From contig JAITQY010000114.1 in assembly GCA_031288675.1 (NCBI GenBank), positions 1 through 11,121 of the forward strand: a DNA stretch of 11,121 bases, in the 5' to 3' direction. The DNA is from Oscillospiraceae bacterium. Lineage in GTDB: Bacteria > Bacillota > Clostridia > Oscillospirales > Oscillospiraceae. A program made the position numbers and the translations under genes. Shown here piece by piece: positions 1 through 6,182 of the stretch. Each line of letters opens with the position of its first letter. The first letter of the stretch is position 1. The notes under the pieces were generated by a model. The model saw only the letters and a list, made by a program, of their open reading frames with translations, was not told where the DNA came from and ran no database searches.

Positions 1-37
1 CAGCGGTATAAATTTCTTTGATAATGGAAAAGATAGG

Positions 38-86
38 CGTAGGGACTAAGCGGTTCCAAAGCAGACGTTAGAAAAACGTCCCTACG
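38..86. repeat. Imperfect palindromic element with 9-bp inverted repeat upstream of mazF
   Basis: CGTAGGGAC (38-46) is repeated as its exact reverse complement GTCCCTACG (78-86), with 31 nt between the arms. A second, mutually exclusive hairpin GACGTT-AGAAA-AACGTC lies at 64-80 and shares bases with the right arm. The right arm ends directly before the mazF ribosome binding site AAGGAG (87-92), so the structure would lie in the 5' leader of mazF. It could be a degenerate MITE-like intergenic repeat, a regulatory leader hairpin or a weak terminator. There is no U tract after it, which argues against a terminator. The pairing is seen directly; any role is inferred. Confidence 0.55.
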
Positions 87-102
87 AAGGAGTGATATAA
101 CT

Positions 103-459
103 ATGACGCTAAACGCGCAAGTAAAGCGCGGTGATATTTACTATGCCGACCTCAGCCCGGTTGTAGGTTCGGAGCAGGGAGGAACACGACCGGTACTTAT
201 CGTTCAAAACGACACCGGCAATAAACACAGCCCGACGGTGATCGCCGCAGCTATAACCTCACAAATAAATAAAGCAAGGCTTCCCACGCATATTGAAATA
301 GGCGGGAAAAGCTACGGCTTGACCAAAGACAGCGTAGTGCTGTTAGAACAGGTGCGTACTATTGATAAGCAGCGTCTTCGCGAACGCATAGGTCAAATTG
401 ATAATCAAATGATGAATAGGATTGACAACGCTATCGCTGTAAGTATGGGGATAGGATAA
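103..459 (+). CDS. mazF: Type II toxin-antitoxin system toxin, MazF/PemK/NdoA family endoribonuclease
   Basis: The 118-residue product matches the B. subtilis NdoA (EndoA/MazF) type almost end to end. It has the N-terminal RGDIYYADLSPVVGSEQGG block (residues 9-27), then RPVLIVQND, then LLEQVRTIDKQRL near residues 80-92. By alignment from memory, the catalytic Arg25 and Thr48 of B. subtilis MazF correspond to Arg29 and Thr52 here, so the enzyme looks intact. The family cleaves single-stranded mRNA at short specific sites, and a small antitoxin normally holds it inactive. The ATG at 103 has AAGGAG at 87-92, ten bases upstream. No antitoxin gene fits in the 102 bases before it; only the end of another reading frame could lie there (for example a frame stopping at 19-21). 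The gene is followed 45 nt later by the catalase gene on the same strand. The family is sure; toxin activity in this host is inferred. Confidence 0.95.
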   Translation: MTLNAQVKRGDIYYADLSPVVGSEQGGTRPVLIVQNDTGNKHSPTVIAAAITSQINKARLPTHIEIGGKSYGLTKDSVVLLEQVRTIDKQRLRERIGQIDNQMMNRIDNAIAVSMGIG

Positions 460-489
460 TTGACAGACAGTAATTAACAACGATATAAT
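460..489 (+). promoter_or_regulatory. Consensus sigma-A type promoter for the catalase gene
   Basis: TTGACA (460-465) begins at the base after the mazF stop codon and is followed, after an 18-bp spacer, by TATAAT (484-489). Both hexamers are exact consensus. The expected start of transcription is about 494-497, which falls inside the catalase Shine-Dalgarno sequence AAAGGAGG (492-499). The leader would then be only about 8-11 nt long and might retain just part of the ribosome binding site. The promoter is convincing on sequence; the very close start codon is the doubt. Confidence 0.55.
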
Positions 490-504
490 TCAAAGGAGGA
501 CACA

Positions 505-2211
505 ATGCCAAAGAAAACAGAGAAGCCAGTCATGAAGTCCGTAAGAGAGCCGGTAAAAGCTACGGCTAAGCCATCCGCTAAGTCCCCGGGCGCGAAGGCT
601 GAAAACTCCGGAAAATCCGTCAAGCAAAGTATGTCGGCAAGTGCCGCTAAGGTAAAACCTGCGGCGGCAATGCAGCCTCCTCCCGAAGATACGTCTATGG
701 CGAAAATGCTTTATACTATCGCGGGAGTGCCGGTAGCGAATAATACGAACTCAGTAACTTTCGGTGAGCGCGGTCCGATGGCGTTACAAAATCCGTGGTT
801 CTTTGAAAAGTTAGCGCACTTCGACCGTGAGGTAATTCCGGAACGCCGTATGCACGCCAAAGGCTGGGGCGCGCACGGAACATTTACTGTCACCGGTGAC
901 ATCACGCAATATACTAAGGCGAAGATATTCGCCGAGATAGGTAAGATGACGCCTGTATTTTTGCGGTTTTCGACCGTTGCGGGTGAGCGGGGCGCGGCGG
1001 ACGCGGAGCGCGATATACGCGGGTTCGCGATGCGGTATTATACAGAGGACGGCAACTGGGATTTGGTAGGCAACAATACGCCTGTGTTTTTCCTGCGTGA
1101 CGGTCTGCGGTTCCCCGATCTTAACCACGCGATAAAGCGCGACCCTAAAACAGGACGCCGTAACCCGCAAAGCAACTGGGATTTTTGGAGCAGTCTTCCG
1201 GAAGCTCTGCACCAAATTACAATAACGATGAGCGATCGCGGAATACCGGCAAGTTTCCGAAATATGCACGGATTCGGCTCTCATACGTTTTCAATGATCA
1301 ATGCCGCCGATGAGCGGGTTTGGGTCAAGTTCCATTTGGAAACTCAGCAGGGAATACAGAATCTATCTGACGCGGACGCCGCAAAACTTGTAGCTATGGA
1401 CCGTGAAAGTCACGGCAAAGACTTATATCAAGCGATTGAGCGGGGAGATTATCCGCGCTGGAAGATGAAGATACAGGTAATGACACAAGAGCAGGCGAGG
1501 ACGCACCGGGATAATCCGTTTGACTTAACCAAAATTTGGAGGCACAAGGATTTTCCGCTGATTGACGTAGGAATTTTAGAACTCAACCGCAATGTCGATA
1601 ACTTTTTTGCGGAGACAGAGCAAGCGGCGTTCAATCCGGCGAATATAGTTCCCGGAATCGGATTCTCTCCGGATAAAATGCTTCAGGCGAGGTTGTTCAG
1701 CTACGGTGACGCGCACCGTTACCGGCTCGGCGTAAACCATCATCAGATACCGATTAATAAACCAATCAACGGCGCGAATCATTTTTACCACCGCGACGGG
1801 CAAATGCGCGTAGACGGGAATTTCGGCGCGACACTGACTTACCAGCCAAACGAGCTTGACGAATGGAAAGAACAGCCGGCGAAAAAAGAACCTCCGTTAG
1901 AGCTTACCGGAGCGCTGGACGCTTATAATCCTGAAAGCAATCCCACTGATGATTGCTTCTATTATCCCGGACTGCTTTACAACATTATGACGGAGAAGCA
2001 GAAGCAGCTTTTGATAGAAAACACCGTGAATAATATGACCGGAGTAATGAAAAATGTTATGCTGCGCCACGCCGCGCATTGCTATCTTGCCGATACAGAC
2101 TATGGAACACGGCTTGCCAAAGCTCAGGGATTAGATTTGAACGAGGTAATTCGTCTTTCGCAACTGCCGAATGAGGAGATATTAAAGCAAACGATGAAGG
2201 GCAGTTGTTAA
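505..2211 (+). CDS. katA: Haem catalase with Lys/Ala/Ser/Pro-rich N-terminal extension
   Basis: This is a monofunctional haem catalase, converting hydrogen peroxide to water and oxygen. The core runs from about residue 66 to 568. It carries the distal histidine motif RRMHAKGWGAHG (His117), the distal Asn in VGNNTPVFF (Asn190/191), and the haem-ligand Tyr400 in RLFSYGDAHRYRLG. The core, about 500 residues, is the usual size for small-subunit catalases. The first 64 residues are an addition rich in Lys, Ala, Ser and Pro, with about 13 Lys/Arg against 5 Asp/Glu, and no signal peptide, so the enzyme should be cytoplasmic. The start at 505 is supported by AAAGGAGG at 492-499. Internal Met65 or Met68 would give a typical catalase start, but I see no comparable ribosome site there. 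It lies 45 nt after mazF, so co-transcription and its own promoter (460-489) are both possible. A strong terminator follows. Confidence 0.96.
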   Translation: MPKKTEKPVMKSVREPVKATAKPSAKSPGAKAENSGKSVKQSMSASAAKVKPAAAMQPPPEDTSMAKMLYTIAGVPVANNTNSVTFGERGPMALQNPWFFEKLAHFDREVIPERRMHAKGWGAHGTFTVTGDITQYTKAKIFAEIGKMTPVFLRFSTVAGERGAADAERDIRGFAMRYYTEDGNWDLVGNNTPVFFLRDGLRFPDLNHAIKRDPKTGRRNPQSNWDFWSSLPEALHQITITMSDRGIPASFRNMHGFGSHTFSMINAADERVWVKFHLETQQGIQNLSDADAAKLVAMDRESHGKDLYQAIERGDYPRWKMKIQVMTQEQARTHRDNPFDLTKIWRHKDFPLIDVGILELNRNVDNFFAETEQAAFNPANIVPGIGFSPDKMLQARLFSYGDAHRYRLGVNHHQIPINKPINGANHFYHRDGQMRVDGNFGATLTYQPNELDEWKEQPAKKEPPLELTGALDAYNPESNPTDDCFYYPGLLYNIMTEKQKQLLIENTVNNMTGVMKNVMLRHAAHCYLADTDYGTRLAKAQGLDLNEVIRLSQLPNEEILKQTMKGSC

Positions 2212-2224
2212 TAACTAAAAAATC

Positions 2225-2254
2225 AAAAGGACGGGTCGGCCGACCCGCCCTTTT
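2225..2254. terminator. Bidirectional rho-independent terminator between convergent genes
   Basis: CGGGTCGG (2232-2239) meets CCGACCCG (2240-2247) as a perfect palindrome. It extends, after one A/C mismatch, into AAAAGG (2225-2230) and CCTTTT (2249-2254). The T run follows the stem on the plus strand. On the minus strand the A-rich stretch 2217-2228 gives a U tract. It can therefore end both the catalase transcript and the convergent membrane-protein transcript. Confidence 0.9.
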
Positions 2255-2277
2255 GTGTTATAAAAAGTAGTTTATGC

Positions 2278-2703
2278 CTACCGCTTCTTTGTTCTTCTTT
2301 TAGTTTTGTCACGCTGTAAGCCGGCAAGTATTCCTGCGCCGAGACTTGACGTTCCGCTGAACAGCGCAAAACCTCCGCTTGCAGCCTGGTCACTAATGAC
2401 CCGTCCGATCGCGAACACTACGATAAACGTAATAACAGCCGCTCCGACCGCTACGAACAGCTTCTTCTCCGATACGCGCTTCGCGGCAACTTTAGATCCG
2501 GCAAACACGGATAAAGCTCCGCACGCGACGGAAGTTATTTTCATATGTTCTTCGGCAATTGTGCCGGACAGCGTCATTGCGGACGCTATCATTAAAAGCG
2601 CTATTGATACTACAATAGCGACTCCGGCGCCTATTGCGGAATTCACTGCCGGATGGGTGAGGGCAGCTTTGTAACCTGTTTTGCGAGACGATGAGCGTTC
2701 CAT
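2278..2703 (-). CDS. TIGR04086/DUF3792-like small integral membrane protein
   Basis: The 141-residue product has four predicted hydrophobic segments at about residues 20-44, 52-74, 81-103 and 109-129. Its N-terminus is basic (MERSSSRKTGYK) and its C-terminus is highly basic (RDKTKRRTKKR). The layout and the SGTI, GALSVFAGSKVAAKR and SSLGAGILAG stretches resemble the TIGR04086 family of clostridial membrane proteins, whose function is unknown. I chose the ATG at 2703 because GGAGG (minus strand, 2714-2718) lies ten bases upstream. A longer frame starting at 2736 would place that ribosome site inside the coding region and has none of its own. The gene is convergent with the catalase and divergent from the sipL-like gene. 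I see no clear promoter in the 198 bp shared with that gene. Family assignment is from recall, so moderate. Confidence 0.8.
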   Translation of the reverse strand: MERSSSRKTGYKAALTHPAVNSAIGAGVAIVVSIALLMIASAMTLSGTIAEEHMKITSVACGALSVFAGSKVAAKRVSEKKLFVAVGAAVITFIVVFAIGRVISDQAASGGFALFSGTSSLGAGILAGLQRDKTKRRTKKR

Positions 2704-2713
2704 ATTTATATGA

Positions 2714-2718
2714 CCTCC
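2714..2718 (-). promoter_or_regulatory. Ribosome binding site that decides the start of the membrane-protein gene
   Basis: The minus-strand GGAGG is followed by a 10-nt spacer and the ATG at 2703. An in-frame ATG at 2736 lies upstream of this site and is therefore unlikely to be used. Confidence 0.75.
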
Positions 2719-2837
2719 AAAAATAAACAGTTGCAATTGCTATGAATAGGCTGATTCTGTTGCGCCGATTATTGCCTTAAATCATATCGTGTTACATACT
2801 ATGATTTGACGCTGAAAAAAATAACCTGAAAAAGCAA

Positions 2838-2866
2838 TCATATTCTGCGGACAGGAAGCGTAAAAT
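2838..2866 (+). promoter_or_regulatory. Sigma-E-like sporulation promoter upstream of sipL
   Basis: TCATATT (2838-2844) matches all seven positions of the B. subtilis sigma-E -35 consensus KMATATT as I recall it. After a 14-bp spacer, CGTAAAAT (2859-2866) matches six of eight positions of the -10 consensus CATACAHT. The predicted start of transcription near 2874 would leave a leader of about 28 nt containing the ribosome site at 2889-2895. Mother-cell sigma-E control is what the family of the downstream gene predicts. No good sigma-A promoter is visible in the same gap; TTGACG at 2806 has no matching -10. Confidence 0.55.
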
Positions 2867-2901
2867 TAGACAACTACAACTGTCAACTGAGGAGGCACAT
2901 A

Positions 2902-4437
2902 ATGGAACTGACACTGAAAAAAAAGAACTTAGGTCTGTACTATAAGCAAGCGGACAGCGGCGTAACTCACGAGGAAAGCTCTGAGATGATTGTTCCGGAC
3001 AGTTTGCCCGATGTCGGGCGCATTATAGATACTGACGGAACCGCGCTTCTGCGCAGTAAGGAATGTTCCGACGGCAAAATAACCGTCGGAGGAATCGTAC
3101 GCACGAATATCGCGTATGAGCCGGAAGGAGGCGGAACTGTACGTACGCTTGCCGCTCAAATACCGTTCAGCACGGTTATCCTCGCGGCGAACGCGACACA
3201 TGATTCAAAGGTGGTTGCAAATACGCGTGTATCGAATGTCAACGCAACGATACTTAACTCCCGTAAGCTGCAAATCACTCCGGAGATTTTGGTTAATGCC
3301 GGAGCTTACTGCCCTGCGGAAATAGCGATTTCAAACGCGCCGGATGATGCGGACGACCAGAATCAGATAGAGGTACTTACCAGTACAATTGAACTGAACC
3401 CTATTACGGACGTCAGGGAACGCAACTTCAATATCTCCGATGAATGCCAGCTTTCGTCCGGAGCGCCGATGATAGGTACGCTCGTGCACAGTTCCGTAGA
3501 CTTACAGCAGGACGAATACCGCGTCGCCGGAGCTAAATTGATTGTCAAGGGAACGGCTGTCATTAAACTGGTATATATACCTGCAGACTCCATTATTCCG
3601 TATTCCGAAGATATTTCAGTTCCGTTCTCCGAAGTTATAGATATGGCGGACGGAGAAGATAACGAAAACAAGACGTTCGACATCACGCTTGTGCCTACCG
3701 GAATATATGTTCAGGAGCAGGGCGGCGACTATGCCAAATCGGTGAGTGTAGAGATACCTGCTACAGTTCAGGTGCTTGTATGGAAAAAAATCACGGCAAA
3801 CTATGTAGCGGACGCTTACAGCACCGTAGCAGAAACTGAGAACGCAACAGAAACTCATCAGGTACTTTGCCTTGACAGCGAGCAAACGCTTAAAGATACT
3901 GTCCGTGAAACCCTGCATACGACGGGTACGCCGACTTCTATAATTTGCGCGCGTGTTTATCCGTGCGAAACGGTTCGCGCCGCCGACGGTTACGGGGTTT
4001 CGTTCCGCGTATGCGTTACCTACTGTACTGAAGAGGGCAGGACGCATACGACCAGCGAGAAGCTTCAGGCATTTTTCGCCTATCCCGGACTTCCCAGTAT
4101 TGATAATATAACTGCCGAACCGTATTTCGGGGACGCGTATGCAACCGCTGCCGCCGGAGGAATAGAAGTCCGGATTCCTGTTGACCTTAAAGTTAAAATC
4201 TTCAGCACACGTGAAATTAACCCGGTAAGCAGCGTTATGGTCAACGAGGATTCTGTAAAGTGTAATGCCGACGCTCCGTCACTGACAATAATTAAAGTAG
4301 GCAGTGAAGATACACTTTGGACGCTTGCAAAGCGGTATAACTCCACGCGTAAACTAATCTGCGAGGCGAATAGCCTTTGCGATACCGGCAGTGTTGCCGC
4401 CGGCGACGTTCTTATCGTTGCCAAAAGAAGAGGGTAA
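2902..4437 (+). CDS. sipL: SipL-like spore morphogenesis protein (SPOCS domains plus LysM)
   Basis: This 511-residue protein has the layout of C. difficile SipL: repeated SPOCS (DUF3794) beta-rich domains, roughly residues 30-130, 190-300 and 345-445, followed by a C-terminal LysM domain at about 461-508. The first SPOCS block starts with a typical VPDSLPDVGRIID stretch. The LysM shows IIKVGSEDTLWTLAKRYN and ends GDVLIVAKRR. In C. difficile, SipL binds the ATPase SpoIVA through its LysM and is needed for coat assembly around the forespore, acting in the mother cell. There is no signal peptide, as expected for that location. The ATG at 2902 has GAGGAGG at 2889-2895. A sigma-E-like promoter lies at 2838-2866. 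The gene stands alone, between divergent and convergent neighbours, and is followed by two hairpins. A generic SPOCS/LysM protein other than SipL is the main alternative. Confidence 0.88.
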   Translation: MELTLKKKNLGLYYKQADSGVTHEESSEMIVPDSLPDVGRIIDTDGTALLRSKECSDGKITVGGIVRTNIAYEPEGGGTVRTLAAQIPFSTVILAANATHDSKVVANTRVSNVNATILNSRKLQITPEILVNAGAYCPAEIAISNAPDDADDQNQIEVLTSTIELNPITDVRERNFNISDECQLSSGAPMIGTLVHSSVDLQQDEYRVAGAKLIVKGTAVIKLVYIPADSIIPYSEDISVPFSEVIDMADGEDNENKTFDITLVPTGIYVQEQGGDYAKSVSVEIPATVQVLVWKKITANYVADAYSTVAETENATETHQVLCLDSEQTLKDTVRETLHTTGTPTSIICARVYPCETVRAADGYGVSFRVCVTYCTEEGRTHTTSEKLQAFFAYPGLPSIDNITAEPYFGDAYATAAAGGIEVRIPVDLKVKIFSTREINPVSSVMVNEDSVKCNADAPSLTIIKVGSEDTLWTLAKRYNSTRKLICEANSLCDTGSVAAGDVLIVAKRRG

Positions 4438-4443
4438 AAGCAA

Positions 4444-4475
4444 AACGGCTTGAAGCCGTGTAGGTTCAAGCCGTT
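4444..4475. terminator. Hairpin after sipL, with an alternative overlapping hairpin
   Basis: AACGGCTTGAA (4444-4454) pairs perfectly with TTCAAGCCGTT (4465-4475) around a 10-nt loop. The left arm can instead form a short local hairpin, ACGGCT-TGA-AGCCGT (4445-4459), which excludes the long stem. On the plus strand the stem is not followed by a U run, so it is a weak terminator for sipL. On the minus strand it is followed by TTTTGCTTTT and could act as a second terminator behind the tRNA gene. Confidence 0.6.
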
Positions 4476-4484
4476 CTGTAATAA

Positions 4485-4520
4485 AATAAATAAAAAATAC
4501 GGGCGGGTTTTAACCCGCCC
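4485..4520 (-). terminator. Rho-independent terminator of the tRNA-Thr gene
   Basis: GGGCGGGTT (4501-4509) pairs with AACCCGCCC (4512-4520). Read on the minus strand, the hairpin comes 27 nt after the tRNA 3' end and is followed by a T-rich tract (4498 down to 4485). On the plus strand no T run follows, so it mainly serves the tRNA transcript, though the stem could still protect the 3' end of the sipL mRNA. Confidence 0.82.
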
Positions 4521-4547
4521 CTGCTGTGCCGCCGAAACGGCAGTTTG

Positions 4548-4624
4548 TGGAGCTGTTGGCGGGAATCGGACCCGCGAACCTCTTCATTACCAATGAAGTG
4601 CTCTACCGACTGAGCTACAACAGC
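4548..4624 (-). tRNA. tRNA-Thr, anticodon GGU
   Basis: Read on the minus strand, the gene folds as a full cloverleaf with all stems paired. The acceptor is GCTGTTG/CAACAGC, the D stem GCTC/GAGC with loop AGTCGGTA, the anticodon stem CTTCA/TGAAG with loop TTGGTAA, and the T stem GCGGG/CCCGC. The anticodon GGT reads ACC and ACU threonine codons. The discriminator is T and CCA is encoded (4548-4550). Two features are odd. The T loop is TCCGATT, with C where nearly all tRNAs have U55 (pseudouridine), and the variable region is six bases (AGGTTC) where class I tRNAs usually have four or five. It has its own promoter and terminator. Confidence 0.93.
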
Positions 4625-4637
4625 ATTTCACTCACGT

Positions 4638-4664
4638 TTGAGAATTATAGCATAAGGGTATAAT
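4638..4664 (+). promoter_or_regulatory. Likely promoter of the AGCS carrier, overlapping the tRNA promoter
   Basis: An exact TATAAT (4659-4664) is preceded by TTGAGA (4638-4643), five of six against consensus but with a short 15-bp spacer. Transcription would start near 4671, about 35 nt before the ATG at 4706. This promoter occupies almost the same DNA as the minus-strand tRNA promoter (4644-4672), and the two -10 boxes form an inverted repeat, AATTATA (4643-4649) and TATAATT (4659-4665). The -10 box is clear; the -35 box is weaker. Confidence 0.5.
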
Positions 4665-4672
4665 TTTGTCAA
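4644..4672 (-). promoter_or_regulatory. Strong sigma-A promoter of tRNA-Thr
   Basis: On the minus strand TTGACA (4672-4667) and TATAAT (4649-4644) are both exact consensus, with a 17-bp spacer. An upstream TG gives an extended -10 (TGCTATAAT). Transcription would start near 4637, leaving about a dozen bases before the tRNA 5' end at 4624. This is what a stable-RNA promoter should look like. Confidence 0.9.
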
Positions 4673-4705
4673 GCACTTTTTTAGATTCAGGATAGGAGGA
4701 AATAT

Positions 4706-6181
4706 ATGCAGATTGAAACAACGCCGGTGTCAATTACAGAGCGCGTTGCAGCTGTAAACAGCACCATCAACGGGTTTGTATGGGGTCCGGTAATGCTGGC
4801 TCTGTTTATTGCCGTCGGATTGTTGTTCACACTGCGGACGGGTTTGTTTCAGGTAACGCATTTCCGGCTGTGGATTAAGTCCACGCTTTTTGCTATATTC
4901 AAGCGTGAGGATGTACGAAAAACAAAAGACAGATACGCGATAAGCCGGTTTCAGTCGCTTTGTACCGCCCTTGCTGCAACGGTTGGTACCGGGAGTATCG
5001 TTGGGGTAGCGACGGCAATCGCGCTCGGAGGACCCGGCGCGGTATTTTGGATGTGGCTCTCGGCATTTTTGGGAATGATGACAAACTATGCGGAGAATGC
5101 GCTGGGGATAAAATACCGCTTCAAAAATGAAAAGGGCGAATGGGTCGGCGGGGCGATGCACTATATGGAGCGCGGTCTGAATATGAAGTGGCTTGGAATG
5201 TTCTTTGCGCTGTTCTGTATGTTGGCGTCGTTCGGGATTGGCAATATGACACAGGGCAACTCAATTGCCGATGGCATTCAAAGCGCGTTTTTTCCCCAGT
5301 ATTCACAGGTATATCTGTTCGGCGGCGTTACTGTAGTTAAAGCGGTTGTCGGAATTGTAATAATGATTTTCGTCGCGTTGGTCATACTTGGAGGAATCAA
5401 ACGTATAGCATCTGTAACGGAGAAGTTCGTGCCTTTTATGGTTATTCTCTACCTTGCCGGTGGTCTTATCGTTATCTTTGCTAATATCGGAAATGCCGGC
5501 GGCGCGTTCAGACTGATATTCGGGGAAGCGTTCAAGACGCGCTCGGCAGTCGGCGGAATTACGGGATATGGAATAGCGGCGGCGATGAGATTCGGCATCT
5601 CACGCGGGGTATTTTCTAACGAGGCAGGACTTGGCTCCAGTGTAATGGTGCACAGTGCGTCCGACGTTAAAGAGCCGGCAGAACAAGGTCTGTGGGCAAT
5701 TTTTGAAGTATTTTTAGATACGATAGTTGTTTGCACGATAACGGCTTTAGCGATTTTAATGTCCGGAGTATATGACCTCAAGTCTCATTTGCAGATACTG
5801 AACTCCGGCACGGAATTGCCGTCCGCAATGACAGGAATAGAGCTGACTCAATCAGCGTTTGCAACGGTATTCGGTCGGTTAGGCGCACCTTTTGTATCCG
5901 TTGCCGTATTGATGTTCGCGCTCGCTACTATCTTAGGATGGAGCTACTACGGCGAAAAAGCGTGGCGGTATATATTCGGAAACAGGTCGGCAATTGCGTA
6001 TAAACTTATATTTATACTTGTGATTTTCTTTGGCTGCACGTCCGGACTTGCAATAGTATGGGATATTTCCGACACATTCAACGGATTGATGGCGATCCCT
6101 AATCTGATTGCAATTATCCTGTTAAACGGTGAAGTTATCAAGTTAACAAAGGATTATCTTAAACGCATAAAGCAACCTTAG
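4706..6181 (+). CDS. Sodium:alanine symporter family (AGCS) amino-acid carrier protein
   Basis: This 491-residue, strongly hydrophobic protein with about 10-11 membrane segments carries the signatures of the alanine or glycine:cation symporter (AGCS, AlsT/DagA) family. These are GTGSIVGVATAIALGGPG (residues 94-111) continuing into AVFWMW, SNEAGLGSS (304-312) and EVFLDTIVVCT (334-344). Members take up small neutral amino acids such as alanine or glycine with sodium or protons. The GTGSIVG motif has Ser where many members have Asn, and HSAS replaces the common HAAA after SNEAGLGSS, so the exact substrate should not be assumed. The ATG at 4706 has GGAGG at 4695-4699. The gene is monocistronic: it is divergent from the tRNA-Thr and ends one base before the stop codon of the convergent Fe-S protein gene, with no terminator between them. 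Confidence 0.93.
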   Translation: MQIETTPVSITERVAAVNSTINGFVWGPVMLALFIAVGLLFTLRTGLFQVTHFRLWIKSTLFAIFKREDVRKTKDRYAISRFQSLCTALAATVGTGSIVGVATAIALGGPGAVFWMWLSAFLGMMTNYAENALGIKYRFKNEKGEWVGGAMHYMERGLNMKWLGMFFALFCMLASFGIGNMTQGNSIADGIQSAFFPQYSQVYLFGGVTVVKAVVGIVIMIFVALVILGGIKRIASVTEKFVPFMVILYLAGGLIVIFANIGNAGGAFRLIFGEAFKTRSAVGGITGYGIAAAMRFGISRGVFSNEAGLGSSVMVHSASDVKEPAEQGLWAIFEVFLDTIVVCTITALAILMSGVYDLKSHLQILNSGTELPSAMTGIELTQSAFATVFGRLGAPFVSVAVLMFALATILGWSYYGEKAWRYIFGNRSAIAYKLIFILVIFFGCTSGLAIVWDISDTFNGLMAIPNLIAIILLNGEVIKLTKDYLKRIKQP

Positions 6182-6182
6182 T

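Noticed and set aside
811..1284. Minus-strand open frame opposite the catalase
   Set aside because: It has Arg/Val-rich shadow composition and no ribosome site, and overlaps the catalytic core of a clear catalase.
2704..2736. Longer start (ATG at 2736) for the small membrane protein
   Set aside because: It has no ribosome site, and it would place the clear GGAGG of the ATG at 2703 inside the coding region.
2704..2901. Riboswitch or conserved RNA leader in the 198-bp divergent gap
   Set aside because: No stable paired structure or known aptamer core is visible. Apart from the sigma-E-like promoter and the ribosome sites I see nothing I can support.
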